DNA of 64,000 bases from Comamonas thiooxydans (GCF_002157685.2 NZ_AP026738.1:1674001-1738000); one strand, 5' to 3'; shown: positions 45,214 through 53,494, numbered from the stretch's first letter. Notes: a model not told the origin generated them from the letters alone. Translations and numbers: made by a program.

Positions 45214-46098
45214 ATGGCTAATACCACACCCATGGAGTTGATCGATATTGCTAGCCGCTACAAGCACATACGGCCGGTCCCCAGAATGCCGAACTTCGCG
45301 GCTTGGATCGAACGCGTTGACCTCACGAAGCCTCTTACTGATGAAGTTAAGGCTGAACTTCGCCAGGCGTTGTTCGACTTCGAGGTCATCTTCTTTAAGC
45401 CGCAAACAATCACACCAGAGCAACACATTGCATTGGGGCAGGTATTTGGACCAATCTCAAATGGCTCCTATTTCGACCGCAACGCGAATGCTCCCGAGAT
45501 GGAAATGATCGTGTCCGACCGCGACCGGCCGCCTGCCATCGACAACTGGCATACAGACATCAGCTGGAAGCTCACCCCCCCATTGGGAACAGCGATACAG
45601 ATCACCGTGACTCCTCCAGCTGGTGGAAACACTTGCTGGAGCAGCACCAGCAAAGCTTTTGAATGGCTATCCCCCGGCATGCAGCAGTACTTGGAGGGGT
45701 TGAGTGCCGTGCACACCTGGGAGCAATCAGGCTTTCGTGAATACCTTGGAAAAAAGGGGGATGAAGCGCTTATCGCTGCAATCAAGGCGGGCAAGCCTGT
45801 CACACATCCTGTGGTCCGAGTGAATCCTGACTCAGGCCGTAAATGCATATTCGTGAATGCCGACTTCACCCGAAACATCATTGGAATCGACCGCCATGAA
45901 GCTCGTGGGGTCCTTCACTTTCTGCTTGGCTGGCTACAGAGACCAGAGTTCATGGTGCATCACCAGTGGGAAGCTGGCGGCATTGCGATATGGGATAACC
46001 GGAGCACGCAGCACTACGCCGTCGCGGATTACTGGCCCCATCACCGGGTAAACCAACGAGTCACCTTCGATACACCGTCTTCATTGGTGGGCTCCTAG
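45214..46098 (+). CDS. TauD/TfdA-family 2-oxoglutarate-dependent dioxygenase
   Basis: 294 residues. The iron-binding facial triad is visible as IDNWHTDISWK (HxD) and the C-terminal histidine in TQHYAVADYWPHHRV, where the arginine also binds 2-oxoglutarate. TauD releases sulphite from taurine, AtsK from alkyl sulphates, TfdA from phenoxyacetates. Behind the SsuABC-like importer, C-S or O-S cleavage is plausible; the substrate is unknown. The ATG at 45214 is preferred over the TTG at 45208. Confidence 0.88.
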   Translation: MANTTPMELIDIASRYKHIRPVPRMPNFAAWIERVDLTKPLTDEVKAELRQALFDFEVIFFKPQTITPEQHIALGQVFGPISNGSYFDRNANAPEMEMIVSDRDRPPAIDNWHTDISWKLTPPLGTAIQITVTPPAGGNTCWSSTSKAFEWLSPGMQQYLEGLSAVHTWEQSGFREYLGKKGDEALIAAIKAGKPVTHPVVRVNPDSGRKCIFVNADFTRNIIGIDRHEARGVLHFLLGWLQRPEFMVHHQWEAGGIAIWDNRSTQHYAVADYWPHHRVNQRVTFDTPSSLVGS

Positions 46099-46118
46099 GT
46101 TCAAGCTGCCTGAACTAG

Positions 46119-46605
46119 TCAGCACGGGCATCCGAGAAAGTCGTCCATGCGCTCGATGCCCTCGGTAATGGCGTCTTGCTCGCTGATGCCCTGCAGGCGT
46201 TCCACGCGTACTCCAGTGATTTCCAGCCAAATGCGCGCCGCCTTCTTCGGCATCAGCAGACAAGGCGTGTATTTGACTCCGGAGGCTTTGTCGCTGCCGT
46301 CTTGGTAGTCGGCTGCATAGACCAGCTCTTCGTTGCCGCAGATAGTGGGAACGCGCGCGAATGTCTCGCGTACATAGATGCGCTCACCGTTGGTCAAAAG
46401 GCCAGCGCTACTCCTTCGCTGAGTCGGTTAGCGCATCGATGCGGTCGTCTGGAAGCCAAAGGTGGCGGTCGCCGCAGTAGGCTGCATTCACCATGCCTTG
46501 GTACAGGGCTGGCTGTGGCTTCACCAGTCGGCGCGTCTGTGTCTTCTGGCCGCTCAGGATGGCGTGCACCAGGGGCGCCTTGAACATCAAGCCGCGCTCT
46601 TTCAT
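46119..46605 (-). pseudogene. ASCH-domain phage-type protein broken by a frameshift
   Basis: The minus strand encodes MKERGLMFKAPLVHAILSGQ then KTQTRRLVKP (start of an ASCH domain, 46605-46408) and, in another frame, LLTNGERIYVRETFARVPTI then CGNEELVYAADY and ARIWLEITGVRVERLQGIS (46397-46119). The two halves join around 46400-46410, where the first frame runs into TAG after DSAKE. Intact relatives read through from RRLVKP to GDRLWVRETF. Such proteins are common in temperate phages. A hairpin terminator of the previous minus-strand unit lies just upstream. Confidence 0.7.
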
Positions 46606-46620
46606 GAAGGCTCCAAAAGA

Positions 46621-46642
46621 GAAAACCCGCCGAGTGGCGGGT
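46621..46642 (-). terminator. Hairpin upstream of the ASCH relic
   Basis: ACCCGCC and GGCGGGT pair around GAGT, with AAAA on the plus-strand left side giving TTTT after the stem on the minus strand. It would end a minus-strand transcript coming from the right. Confidence 0.55.
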
Positions 46643-46825
46643 GTGTGTGGGGTGGACGTGGATTTCAGCGACTACTAGGATCGATGGGTGGTGATGCCAT
46701 AAGCCATGCGCGAGATTGGACTGGGGTGCGATCCTTCTGGGCTGATGGGGCGTTGTTGCATTGACGGGAAGCCCCTGTAGTGCAACAACGGCTGGCTACA
46801 CCCTGTTTTGCTATGTTTTTAGCGA

Positions 46826-47737
46826 TCAGGCCGCTTGCAACTGGCCTGTCAGTACCTGGTCTACGGCTTCCTGCACGGCTCGGGTCACGTCGCCGCGGCG
46901 GTACTGCAGACGGGGATCAGCTTCATAGCGCACCGGCGTGCCACGACCGGCCGACAGAACTTCGTCTGGCAGCATGGGGTGGCTTTGATCCAGCGCGGGC
47001 ACCACGGTGTCGCTCCCCAGGCTTTTGAAGAACAGTGTGAAGAACTCGGCAAAGCTCAGGTTTTCATCGCCCACCAGATAGGCCTGGCCCGATTCGCCAT
47101 GTTCCAGAGCCGCAGCCACGGCTTCGGACAGCGACTGGGTGGACATGAAGTTGGTGCCTCCCGTGGGCCCGAAGATCGGCATATCGCCCATCTTGCCCTG
47201 TGCGTAGGCGGTGTAGGCCTCAAAAATAGGACTGGGCAAACCGGGCACAGCACCCACCATGAAGGGCGCGTTCAGGCTGCAGACTTCAAAGCCTGGCGCG
47301 GCTAGTGCGCGTGCGCCCGTGCAAGCCAGATAGCGAGAGCGCACATAGGGATCGCTTTCGGTCAGCTCGGGGGCCACATGCGGGTAGAAGCTGCCGATCA
47401 GCACGGCTTTACGGATGCCTGCTTCGCGGGCCAGCGCAAAGAAGCGGGGCAGGGCCTCGCCATTGGCGTGCAGCCAGTGGGCGGGAGCGTCGGCCTCGGG
47501 TGGCACATGGCGGATGTCATTGCCTGCGGCAAAGACCATGGCGTCAAAGCCTTGTAGATCTTCCTTGCGCGCGTTGCCCGCCACAAAGTCTATGGACACA
47601 AAAGGCAGCTGGGCCATGGGCGTGGCTGCTGGCGCAGGCCTGCGTGCGGCGATGGTGACCTGATGGCCCAGGGATTGCAGATAAAGCGCGGCGTGGCCGC
47701 CCAGCAGGCCGGTGCCGCCAACGATCAGAATATTCAT
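46826..47737 (-). CDS. NAD(P)-dependent epimerase/dehydratase-type SDR
   Basis: 303-residue extended short-chain dehydrogenase. The N-terminal Rossmann motif is MNILIVGGTGLLGGHAALYL; ALAAPGFEVCSLNAPFMVGA and FSEFFTLFFKSLG-like parts (LSFAEFFTLFFKSLGSDTVV) resemble NAD-binding epimerases. The usual catalytic YxxxK is not obvious. It is the second gene of a two-gene operon, starting 36 bp after the SDR gene at 47774-48655. Substrate unknown. Confidence 0.8.
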   Translation of the reverse strand: MNILIVGGTGLLGGHAALYLQSLGHQVTIAARRPAPAATPMAQLPFVSIDFVAGNARKEDLQGFDAMVFAAGNDIRHVPPEADAPAHWLHANGEALPRFFALAREAGIRKAVLIGSFYPHVAPELTESDPYVRSRYLACTGARALAAPGFEVCSLNAPFMVGAVPGLPSPIFEAYTAYAQGKMGDMPIFGPTGGTNFMSTQSLSEAVAAALEHGESGQAYLVGDENLSFAEFFTLFFKSLGSDTVVPALDQSHPMLPDEVLSAGRGTPVRYEADPRLQYRRGDVTRAVQEAVDQVLTGQLQAA

Positions 47738-47773
47738 GAATTGTCCTGTGTGAAATCAACGAGAGAAAAGTGC

Positions 47774-48655
47774 TCAGGCGGGCTGGGCCTCGGGCCGCAG
47801 CTGTGCGGGCGCGCCCTGGCTGGCGTCGATAAAGCCGTTGCCAGTAATGACGGGGATGGTGGTCCAGGCGCCGCTGGGGTCGCGCATCCAGCCGCCTGCT
47901 GCCATGGCGCCGCCATCGACGGTGAGCGTGGTGCCGGTCACCCACGCTGCCAGCGGGCTGGCCAGGTACAGGGCTGCTCCTGCGCAGTCTTGTGGCTGGC
48001 CAAACCGGCCAAGCGGAATCCAGCGCGGAATATGGTGTTTGTTGGCATCGGGTATGGCCAGGCTGACGGGCACTTGCCTGGTTTCGGTGGTCTCCAGAGC
48101 AATCTCGTTGGCGCGAATGCCTTCGGGCGCTAGCTCCAGCGCCAGCGTGCGGGTAAAGCCACCCACCGCCGCCTTGAAGGCCGCATAGATGGCGCAGGTT
48201 GGTGCGCCACGCAGCCCTTCGATCGAGGACAGGCTGATGATGCTCGCGCCTGCACCCTGCTTGCGCAGCAGCGGCAGCATGGCGCGCGTGACATCAAAGA
48301 TATGTCGCAGGTTGAGGCTGTAGAGGCGGTCAATTTCCTCGTCGCTGAACTGCTCGAACGGCTTGGAAACTAGATAGTCGCCTACGTTGTTGACCAGCAC
48401 ATCTAGACCGCCAAAGCGCTGCTCAATGGTGTCTGCCATTCGCGCCACGTCGGCGCGGCGTGTGACATCGGCCTGCACCACCAGCGCTTCGACCCCGGCT
48501 TGCTGCAGCTGATTGCGCACTTCATCGGCAAGTTCGGGCTTGATCTCTGCCACCACCACGCGTGCGCCTGCTGCGCCAAACGCCTCGGCGGTGGCACGCC
48601 CGATGCCGGAGCCGCCCCCGGTTACCAGTACCGTTTTCCGTGTGAAATCAATCAT
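47774..48655 (-). CDS. Classical SDR-family oxidoreductase
   Basis: 293 residues. The cofactor motif is LVTGGGSGIGRATAEAFG, the structural NNVGD follows, and the catalytic residues are Ser in SIISLSSIEG and YAAFK (YxxxK). The later ALYLASPLAAWVTGTTLTVD GG is the usual C-terminus. The ATG at 48655 has GGAG upstream; the frame is open further but that part is not SDR-like. Forms an operon with the epimerase-type gene downstream. Confidence 0.88.
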   Translation of the reverse strand: MIDFTRKTVLVTGGGSGIGRATAEAFGAAGARVVVAEIKPELADEVRNQLQQAGVEALVVQADVTRRADVARMADTIEQRFGGLDVLVNNVGDYLVSKPFEQFSDEEIDRLYSLNLRHIFDVTRAMLPLLRKQGAGASIISLSSIEGLRGAPTCAIYAAFKAAVGGFTRTLALELAPEGIRANEIALETTETRQVPVSLAIPDANKHHIPRWIPLGRFGQPQDCAGAALYLASPLAAWVTGTTLTVDGGAMAAGGWMRDPSGAWTTIPVITGNGFIDASQGAPAQLRPEAQPA

Positions 48656-48756
48656 CTGCACTCCTTGCAATAGCTTGTTGTATGAACGGTGAAACACTCG
48701 GTTCATGATGGAGAGCAGGTCTGTGCAAGGCATACCTTGTTTAGACGATGTGCTGC

Positions 48757-48948
48757 TTAACCTCTGCCAAGAGTGCTTGGCAAGTGATTGATTTTTATGA
48801 TTTTGGGGAAGTGGAACGTCTGGTTTATCCCTACGGCGTTGTTGCGTAAATCGCCTGCTGGCCTCGGACATCCATCTTCATCTTGGGAGGTGCGACTGAG
48901 GCCATGCCACTCCTTCCAGTGAATAGCCAAAAGTTCAACGAGGCTCAT
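48757..48948 (-). CDS. Small phage-type ORF, unknown
   Basis: 63 residues starting MSLVELLAIHWKEWHGLSRT. Its ATG overlaps the stop of the membrane-protein gene at 48945-49118 (ATGA), as in phage gene strings. The second half looks less protein-like, and another frame inside it (48905-48831, MASVAPPKMKMDVRGQQAIY ATTP, with a good AAGGAG) may be the true product. I cannot decide between them from sequence alone. Confidence 0.4.
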   Translation of the reverse strand: MSLVELLAIHWKEWHGLSRTSQDEDGCPRPAGDLRNNAVGINQTFHFPKIIKINHLPSTLGRG

Positions 48949-49118
48949 CCCTGCTGCGCTCCTTCCTTGGCTGCTGCCTTTTTCGTGTAGTTGAGGTTTA
49001 ACAACAGCAGCAGGCCCCACCAAGAGTGACCACCAGCGCCTAAAGCCATAGCACCAAGAACAAGCGCAGCTGTCGCAATGACGGTCACGCAGTTTTCAAT
49101 TTTCCATCCTTGTATCAC
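48945..49118 (-). CDS. Small membrane protein of phage type
   Basis: 57 residues, GTG start overlapping the previous stop (GTGA). MIQGWKIENCVTVIATAALV then LGAMALGAGGHSWWGLLLLL gives two hydrophobic segments, followed by NLNYTKKAAAKEGAQQG, a positively charged tail. Size and layout resemble holin-like or other small inner-membrane phage proteins. Not in a named family that I recognise. Confidence 0.6.
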   Translation of the reverse strand: MIQGWKIENCVTVIATAALVLGAMALGAGGHSWWGLLLLLNLNYTKKAAAKEGAQQG

Positions 49119-49300
49119 TCACCCCCTTGCGCTGCCTGGGTTGTGCGCTGTGCTGCCTTGCGAGCGCGTTCGACTCGTCGCCCACGCGCTTGGTATTTCA
49201 TGTGCCTCACCACCTCTGCGCCGCCGATCACGGCGAGCGTGATGACGGATGCCATGAACAAGATGCAAACAATGGATACGACAACGAAACAAGTCTCCAT
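49115..49300 (-). CDS. Small single-span membrane protein of phage type
   Basis: 61 residues: METCFVVVSIVCILFMASVI TLAVIGGA is one transmembrane helix, and EVVRHMKYQARGRRVERARK is a basic cytoplasmic tail. It ends four bases into the next gene. The compact order, overlapping starts and strand match the other small genes here and suggest a remnant of a phage gene string. Confidence 0.6.
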   Translation of the reverse strand: METCFVVVSIVCILFMASVITLAVIGGAEVVRHMKYQARGRRVERARKAAQRTTQAAQGGE

Positions 49301-49303
49301 GGC

Positions 49304-49665
49304 TTACTCCGCCTTTGCTGCCGCGATAGCGGTGCGGTGTTCTGCATCACGCTCGGACTGCATCTTGAAAGTCAACTCGCGCACCAGTGACCAGTTATTC
49401 AGCACGTAGTTGCCAAATGCGGTGATGCTGTATTGGCCGAATCCATGGTTTTGAAGGCAGCCGAAGAGCGCCAAGCGTGTCACTGCGCCTTTGCCGATGT
49501 CATAGCTCTGGTCACCGTCAGCGGTTTCATCGAAACGCTCCAGCGCGGCCATGTCGAGGGCCTGAAGCCATTGCGCATCCCGCGCGTCTGCCTGCGCCTG
49601 GGGTGCTGCTTCTGAGGCTTTCTGCAGTTTCCACAGCGCTTCGTCAAAGATGATGCGCAGCGGGA
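49304..49665 (-). pseudogene. 5'-truncated phage-type gene
   Basis: The frame reads IPLRIIFDEALWKLQKASEA and continues through RFDETADGDQSYDIGKGAVT to TAIAAAKAE. It is protein-like over its whole length, but at 49666 runs directly into a stop codon with no start in between; the first ATG (49552) lies 38 codons inside. It has therefore probably lost its beginning. The function is unknown; it precedes the two small membrane genes on the same strand. Confidence 0.5.
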
Positions 49666-49750
49666 TTGTGGATATCCGTCAAGCTGGCAAGGTCCGTTCA
49701 GTGGCTGGCGTTAGGTTGGGCAATTGAATGGCTCTTGTTATCTGAGCCTT

Positions 49751-50953
49751 TTAAGCGGCAGGTCTGCTCCACAGCTGATGATTCTCTACAGATATGTCTG
49801 GATAGGAAACTCCTGATACGTGAACCCGATCACGCCCCGCATTCTTGGCTTGGTAAAGGAGTCGATCGGCTTCCTTCATGGCTTGCTCAAACTGGAAGGA
49901 CCTGGTGATCAATGAAATTCCGAAGCTCATGGTCAATTTGGGGCCAGTTGGAAGAACGGTATTTCTTGACCCGAGATCACGCTGGATTCGCTGCGCAATG
50001 AGTTCCGCATCTCCCAGCGTTATGTCTGCCAATAGCAGCACAAACTCTTCGCCACCGAACCGAGCAACCAGATCGTGCTCTCGCACATTGTTTTGCAGAG
50101 TTGAGGCAACCAGTTGCAGCACCATATCGCCACGCTCGTGCCCCCAGGTGTCGTTGATGCGTTTGAAATGGTCTATGTCGCAGGCCAGCACTGCCATGGG
50201 ATAGCGTCTCATGTCGGCGAGACGCTTCTGGGCATGTTCTTGAAAAGACCGGCGATTCAGGATCAGCGTTAGCGCATCCATGTCTCGTTCCATGCGCAGC
50301 TTGCCGACTGTTTCCTTCACGGCAATCGCGGCCATCACCACGGTGAAGAGCAGCGAGAAATTCAGAATGCTCAGCAGCGTCAGGATCCAATAGGGTGACC
50401 TTGGCAGGGCTCGCAAATCCGTGTATCCCAGCAGCCAGATCAAGGCGGGTCGAGTGAGGGTGTAGGCGGTGAAGAGGATGCTCAGCCAGAGCAGCGATTT
50501 ATCGAGCCAGTCAAATGAGTTTTTCTTCGAGCGGACCTGCAGGATGGGGAGCAGTAAAACAAGGCTGGAACCCACGCTGAAAGAGCTCACCCGAGCCCAG
50601 ACATTGGGTTCGATCTGGCTGAATTGATAGAGCGCAGCCAGGGTGACTATGGCAATGAGCAATGCAACTTGTGGTTGGGTCGATACACGCCAGCGTTCTG
50701 CCCAGCTTCTGGCAAGACACCACGCACTCAGCAGATAGCAGCTGCCGATCAGTAGTGCATAGCGATTCAGCTCCTCCGGGGTAAGTAGAGTCTGTGCTCC
50801 GAGAGTCAGAGCAGTGAGTGAATAGGCGCAAGCTTGCCAAAGCAGAAAGCGCTGGGACCGTTGGACAAGCCAGGCAACGATCAATATGGCAGCCAGAACC
50901 AGTATCGCCAGCGAAGGCGTCAGAACCAGGATAAGGTCGTTATTCGTGAACAT
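49751..50953 (-). CDS. Membrane-bound diguanylate cyclase (GGDEF)
   Basis: 400 residues. Six to seven predicted transmembrane helices cover residues 1-230 (LVLTPSLAILVLAAILIVAW; LLIAIVTLAALYQF; LLSILNFSLLFTVVMAAIAV). The GGDEF domain follows: ALTLILNRRSFQEHAQKRL, CDIDHFKRINDTWGHERGD, the active site ARFGGEEFVLLL and GISLITRS. It should make cyclic di-GMP in response to an unknown membrane signal. The RxxD inhibitory site is not obvious before GGEEF. Start at MFTNNDL; the open extension is not membrane-like. Confidence 0.88.
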   Translation of the reverse strand: MFTNNDLILVLTPSLAILVLAAILIVAWLVQRSQRFLLWQACAYSLTALTLGAQTLLTPEELNRYALLIGSCYLLSAWCLARSWAERWRVSTQPQVALLIAIVTLAALYQFSQIEPNVWARVSSFSVGSSLVLLLPILQVRSKKNSFDWLDKSLLWLSILFTAYTLTRPALIWLLGYTDLRALPRSPYWILTLLSILNFSLLFTVVMAAIAVKETVGKLRMERDMDALTLILNRRSFQEHAQKRLADMRRYPMAVLACDIDHFKRINDTWGHERGDMVLQLVASTLQNNVREHDLVARFGGEEFVLLLADITLGDAELIAQRIQRDLGSRNTVLPTGPKLTMSFGISLITRSFQFEQAMKEADRLLYQAKNAGRDRVHVSGVSYPDISVENHQLWSRPAA

Positions 50954-51215
50954 CTGACCATCGCCTCCTCGATCAAAGATCGACACGGAGCTGCATTGCC
51001 TGTTCCTGGATTGCAAAGCGACAGCCTTCGGCAGCTATTCGTACATCTTGGTGTGCGGCATCAAAAGCTATTGCAATGTCCAATGCCAGATCTGTGTCAT
51101 CCGGATTCGAATTTGGAGAAGTAGACGCAGTCGATACTCATTTCCAAAAAAAAATAAAACCCATTGCTGTTGTGTCTTCGGAAGGATGTCAGGCAACTAT
51201 TTACTTGACCTATTG

Positions 51216-51398
51216 CTATTCCTTCGAGGCTTTTCGTTGAGGCATTTTGTGGGGGCCATTGGGCGCTCCTGTGTCGCGCGGTGTTTGGCAGACATCGGCC
51301 AGCTCACGAGTGACCTGCAACGCATGCCGGAGAATACGCAGCGCAGGGTCGGATGGGGGAAGAATCGCGATGCGCAAGCGGTCAGTGATGTTGAGCAT
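51216..51398 (-). CDS. Small phage-type ORF, uncertain
   Basis: 60 residues: MLNITDRLRIAILPPSDPAL then RILRHALQVTRELADVCQTP RD. Codon choice favours G or C in third positions, and the N-terminal part looks like a real helix. The first 29 bases overlap the start of the plus-strand gene at 51370. No family recognised; may be spurious. The stretch 50954-51215 shows no gene. Confidence 0.35.
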   Translation of the reverse strand: MLNITDRLRIAILPPSDPALRILRHALQVTRELADVCQTPRDTGAPNGPHKMPQRKASKE

Positions 51399-51714
51399 GG
51401 TGTTGGGACTGGTAGCTGTAGGCTGGGCTCTATGGCGGGCTAATGGCGACGAAGCGCGCGGCGAGTTCGATCCGGAGGAAGAGGTGCACGCAGCTTACTC
51501 AACCATGTCGATTCACGCCTTGGAAGTGATAAACGACAAAGTCAGCTCATCTCTGGTTTGGCCAGATGCCCAAGGGCGGCTGTGGGTGCTGCAGCAGTAT
51601 GGCGCTGATCGTGTTTCGCGGCGCGGGCTGGACGGCAGCTGGGTTACCGTCGTTGTCTCCATCCATCTTGGTCCCGGGGAAGCTGCGTATGAAGAAGGTT
51701 GCCTCTTCACATGA
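51370..51714 (+). CDS. Small exported or membrane-anchored protein
   Basis: 114 residues. MRKRSVMLSMVLGLVAVGWA LW is a signal anchor; the mature part is acidic, then mixed (EVINDKVSSSLVWPDAQGRL WVLQQYGADRVSRR). No family recognised. Its end overlaps the Excalibur-domain relic on the other strand. An anchor protein of unknown role is the most that can be said. Confidence 0.5.
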   Translation: MRKRSVMLSMVLGLVAVGWALWRANGDEARGEFDPEEEVHAAYSTMSIHALEVINDKVSSSLVWPDAQGRLWVLQQYGADRVSRRGLDGSWVTVVVSIHLGPGEAAYEEGCLFT

Positions 51715-51918
51715 AGCCATCTGAGAGCAATGGGGGCGCCCATCACACTGGTATTTCGGCTTGCTGGGGTTGAGGCTGCGGCCCACGTCAATGTCACGAG
51801 CGCGCGGCTCGTTGATGAGGAGCTGAATTGCTGCGGCTTGCTGCTGCCGCGCCTGATAGGTTGCGTAGACCTTTCAGGCTCCAATAGCAATCAGTGCATA
51901 AATGATCAATCGAAACAA
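51547..51918 (-). pseudogene. Excalibur-domain membrane protein with in-frame stop and lost cysteines
   Basis: From a TTG at 51918 (GAGGG upstream) the frame reads LFRLIIYALIAIGA, TGA, KVYATYQARQQQAAAIQLLI. Intact relatives have Trp (TGG) at the TGA position. After LNPSKPKYQCDGRPHCSQM comes ASCEEATFFIRSFPGTKMDG DNDG, an Excalibur domain whose calcium-loop DNDG is kept but whose later cysteines (NCP, PCE) have become SFP and PAA. So the gene carries one nonsense and two cysteine losses and is most likely dead. Confidence 0.65.
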
Positions 51919-52246
51919 GGTAGTGCCCTCTCATATCTGAATAGAGGGAATCCTAGACCTTGTGGTCAAGAGACACATCTCAGGGTCAAGGGCGCTCGTA
52001 GGTGACCAGCTCAAGCATGGCGGAAACCTGCTGCTGCAAAGCATGTTGCAGCGCCTTCCCTGATATATGCAATGCGATAAATGTTCATGTTCTTGAAAAT
52101 TGAGTCTCCAAAAATAACCTTCTGATTGCGGGTAGTGGTTTCTCACTAAGAAATGAAATAATTCGACCGGATTGGCTTTAGAGAATGATCCGGGTGCTAT
52201 CAAAATGAGATGGTGGAGTCGAGTTTTTAAGTAAGCGTTAGAGGTC

Positions 52247-52678
52247 ATGAGAACTAAAGCTATAGCAGTTGGTATCGCGGCTATTTGCGCTACTTCACTT
52301 GCTTCGGACTGCTTCGGGCAAAACTCAAATGTTGTCGCCAGTGAAGTCAATAGAGCAGCTTCAGAATCGTTGAAGATTTATCGAAGACATGGCATGGCGG
52401 GGCTGAAGGGGACTGTGTCGGAATGCTGGCAACAGCCGCGTGATTTCTGCCTTTACCTTGACGTGGCATCACAGCGAATTGCCGCAACCGCGAATCGCAG
52501 TGGCACTGCTGTTGACAAGTATTTCTTCACATCCACAGCGATGGAGCGGGCCCATGGCTGGCTGTCGCTGAATACGCGAAGTGTCAAGGCCAATGTTCAG
52601 TATTTGCAGGCTGTAGAGCAAATAATGGACAGCCTCTTGAGCTCCCATCAGGAAAAAATGATCCACAGCGGTCAATAG
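52247..52678 (+). CDS. Exported hypothetical protein
   Basis: 143 residues. MRTKAIAVGIAAICATSLAS gives a signal peptide with cleavage near DCFGQ. Mature part: ASEVNRAASESLKIYRRHGM then CWQQPRDFCLYLDVASQRIA and AMERAHGWLSLNTRSVKANV QYLQ. Two cysteines may form a disulphide. No family recognised. The start has a weak GAGG upstream. Located among phage-type relics but its sequence looks intact. Confidence 0.6.
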   Translation: MRTKAIAVGIAAICATSLASDCFGQNSNVVASEVNRAASESLKIYRRHGMAGLKGTVSECWQQPRDFCLYLDVASQRIAATANRSGTAVDKYFFTSTAMERAHGWLSLNTRSVKANVQYLQAVEQIMDSLLSSHQEKMIHSGQ

Positions 52679-52696
52679 TTCTGGTAGGTGCCTCCT

Positions 52697-52876
52697 TCAG
52701 ACACTGCTCCATTTATCGTCCAACCACTCGGCATGCGTGCCCAGGCAGACGAGCTCGTCGCGCAGGCTCTGGGTGAAGCCTTGTGGCTCATCGGCTAGGG
52801 CATCTGGCACGGCCGCCAGGCCAGTCTTCGCGCAGATAGCAACGAGCAAGATCAGGCCCTCAAGTCGCTTTGTCAT
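52697..52876 (-). CDS. Small exported phage-type protein
   Basis: 59 residues. MTKRLEGLILLVAICAKTGL A resembles a signal peptide; the rest is AVPDALADEPQGFTQSLRDE LVCLGTHAEWLDDKWSSV. The ATG overlaps the stop of the preceding short frame (ATGA). Too short for family assignment, but uninterrupted with normal codon use. Part of a string of overlapping small minus-strand genes. Confidence 0.5.
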   Translation of the reverse strand: MTKRLEGLILLVAICAKTGLAAVPDALADEPQGFTQSLRDELVCLGTHAEWLDDKWSSV

Positions 52877-52953
52877 GGTTTTGCTTCGTAGCGCTTATAC
52901 GGAAAGTGCGAGTAGCTATCAGTATTGGTGGCCGCTCGCCTCACATCGGCCAT
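52873..52953 (-). CDS. Very short coupled ORF
   Basis: 26 residues (MADVRRAATNTDSYSHFPYK RYEAKP), with ATGA overlap to the next gene and overlapping the end of the frame upstream. The C-terminal part looks protein-like, but such a short frame may be the end of a larger gene broken by a frameshift. Confidence 0.3.
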   Translation of the reverse strand: MADVRRAATNTDSYSHFPYKRYEAKP

Positions 52954-53063
52954 GCATCTGGTGTGAGCGTCATCACCACGACCGCTCCGACTAGGCAGAA
53001 GAGGCCGAAGTCGGTTTGCGCCCATTACGCAGCGACCAGCAATTTGTCGAAGGGGAAATGCAT
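52941..53063 (-). pseudogene. Small phage membrane protein interrupted by TAA
   Basis: AGGAG precedes the ATG at 53063. The frame reads MHFPFDKLLVAA, TAA, WAQTDFGLFCLVGAVVVMTL TPDAWPM. The second part contains one good transmembrane helix, so the original was probably a 40-residue single-span protein; the stop at codon 13 breaks it. Confidence 0.45.
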
Positions 53064-53083
53064 GGGGTCTCCTCTAGGTAAAG

Positions 53084-53112
53084 AAAAAGCCCGCGAGCGG
53101 TTGCTGCGGGCT
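53084..53112 (-). terminator. Hairpin terminator on the minus strand
   Basis: AGCCCGC (53089-53095) pairs with GCGGGCT (53106-53112); on the minus strand it is followed by TTTTCTT. It lies just upstream of the small-gene string at 52.7-53.06 kb. Confidence 0.65.
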
Positions 53113-53469
53113 TGAATAAAGAGCCGGTGACCTTTCGGGTCGTGTCTGGGGAGGGGTCAGAAGGGGGGAGGAGCAAACCCCAGGCCCGGCGTAACAGGTG
53201 GATTGCGTCGAATTCTGCATGACGCTTTTGACGCAAACAAGACGAATTCTGCTTACCTAAAAGTGGTGATGCTCCATCTGTGCGTGACCACTGTTGCCAC
53301 GACGCGGCTGCCGCGCCGTGCTCCTAATCGACGTCAGCCCAGGCGAATTCCTGAACTGCCGCACTTGCTTAAGTGGTCGCACCAGATGGCTCCGCTAAAG
53401 CCTTGCGTGGAAAGGCTCATGTATGCCTGCATGCTGGCTATACGCTCACATCTCGAGATCTCAGTGCAC
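53113..53469. other. Gene-free stretch with a dispersed repeat
   Basis: No convincing gene. 53417-53468 (GCATGCTGG, then ACGCTC, CATCTC, ATCTC) is repeated at 54807-54862, in both cases immediately before a GCCACC...GGTGGC terminator. The open frame at 52991-53236 on the minus strand overlaps a terminator and a gene and is not accepted. Confidence 0.4.
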
Positions 53470-53494
53470 AAAAAAGCCACCGGTAGGTGGCTTT
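53470..53494 (-). terminator. Terminator after the small membrane gene 53513-53803
   Basis: AAGCCACC and GGTGGCTT pair around GGTA with A6 on the left; on the minus strand this is stem plus T6. It lies 19 bp past the end of the gene at 53513. Confidence 0.7.

Noticed and set aside
52991..53236. 81-codon minus-strand frame
   Set aside because: Runs through a terminator hairpin and the start of a better-supported small gene; composition is not protein-like.
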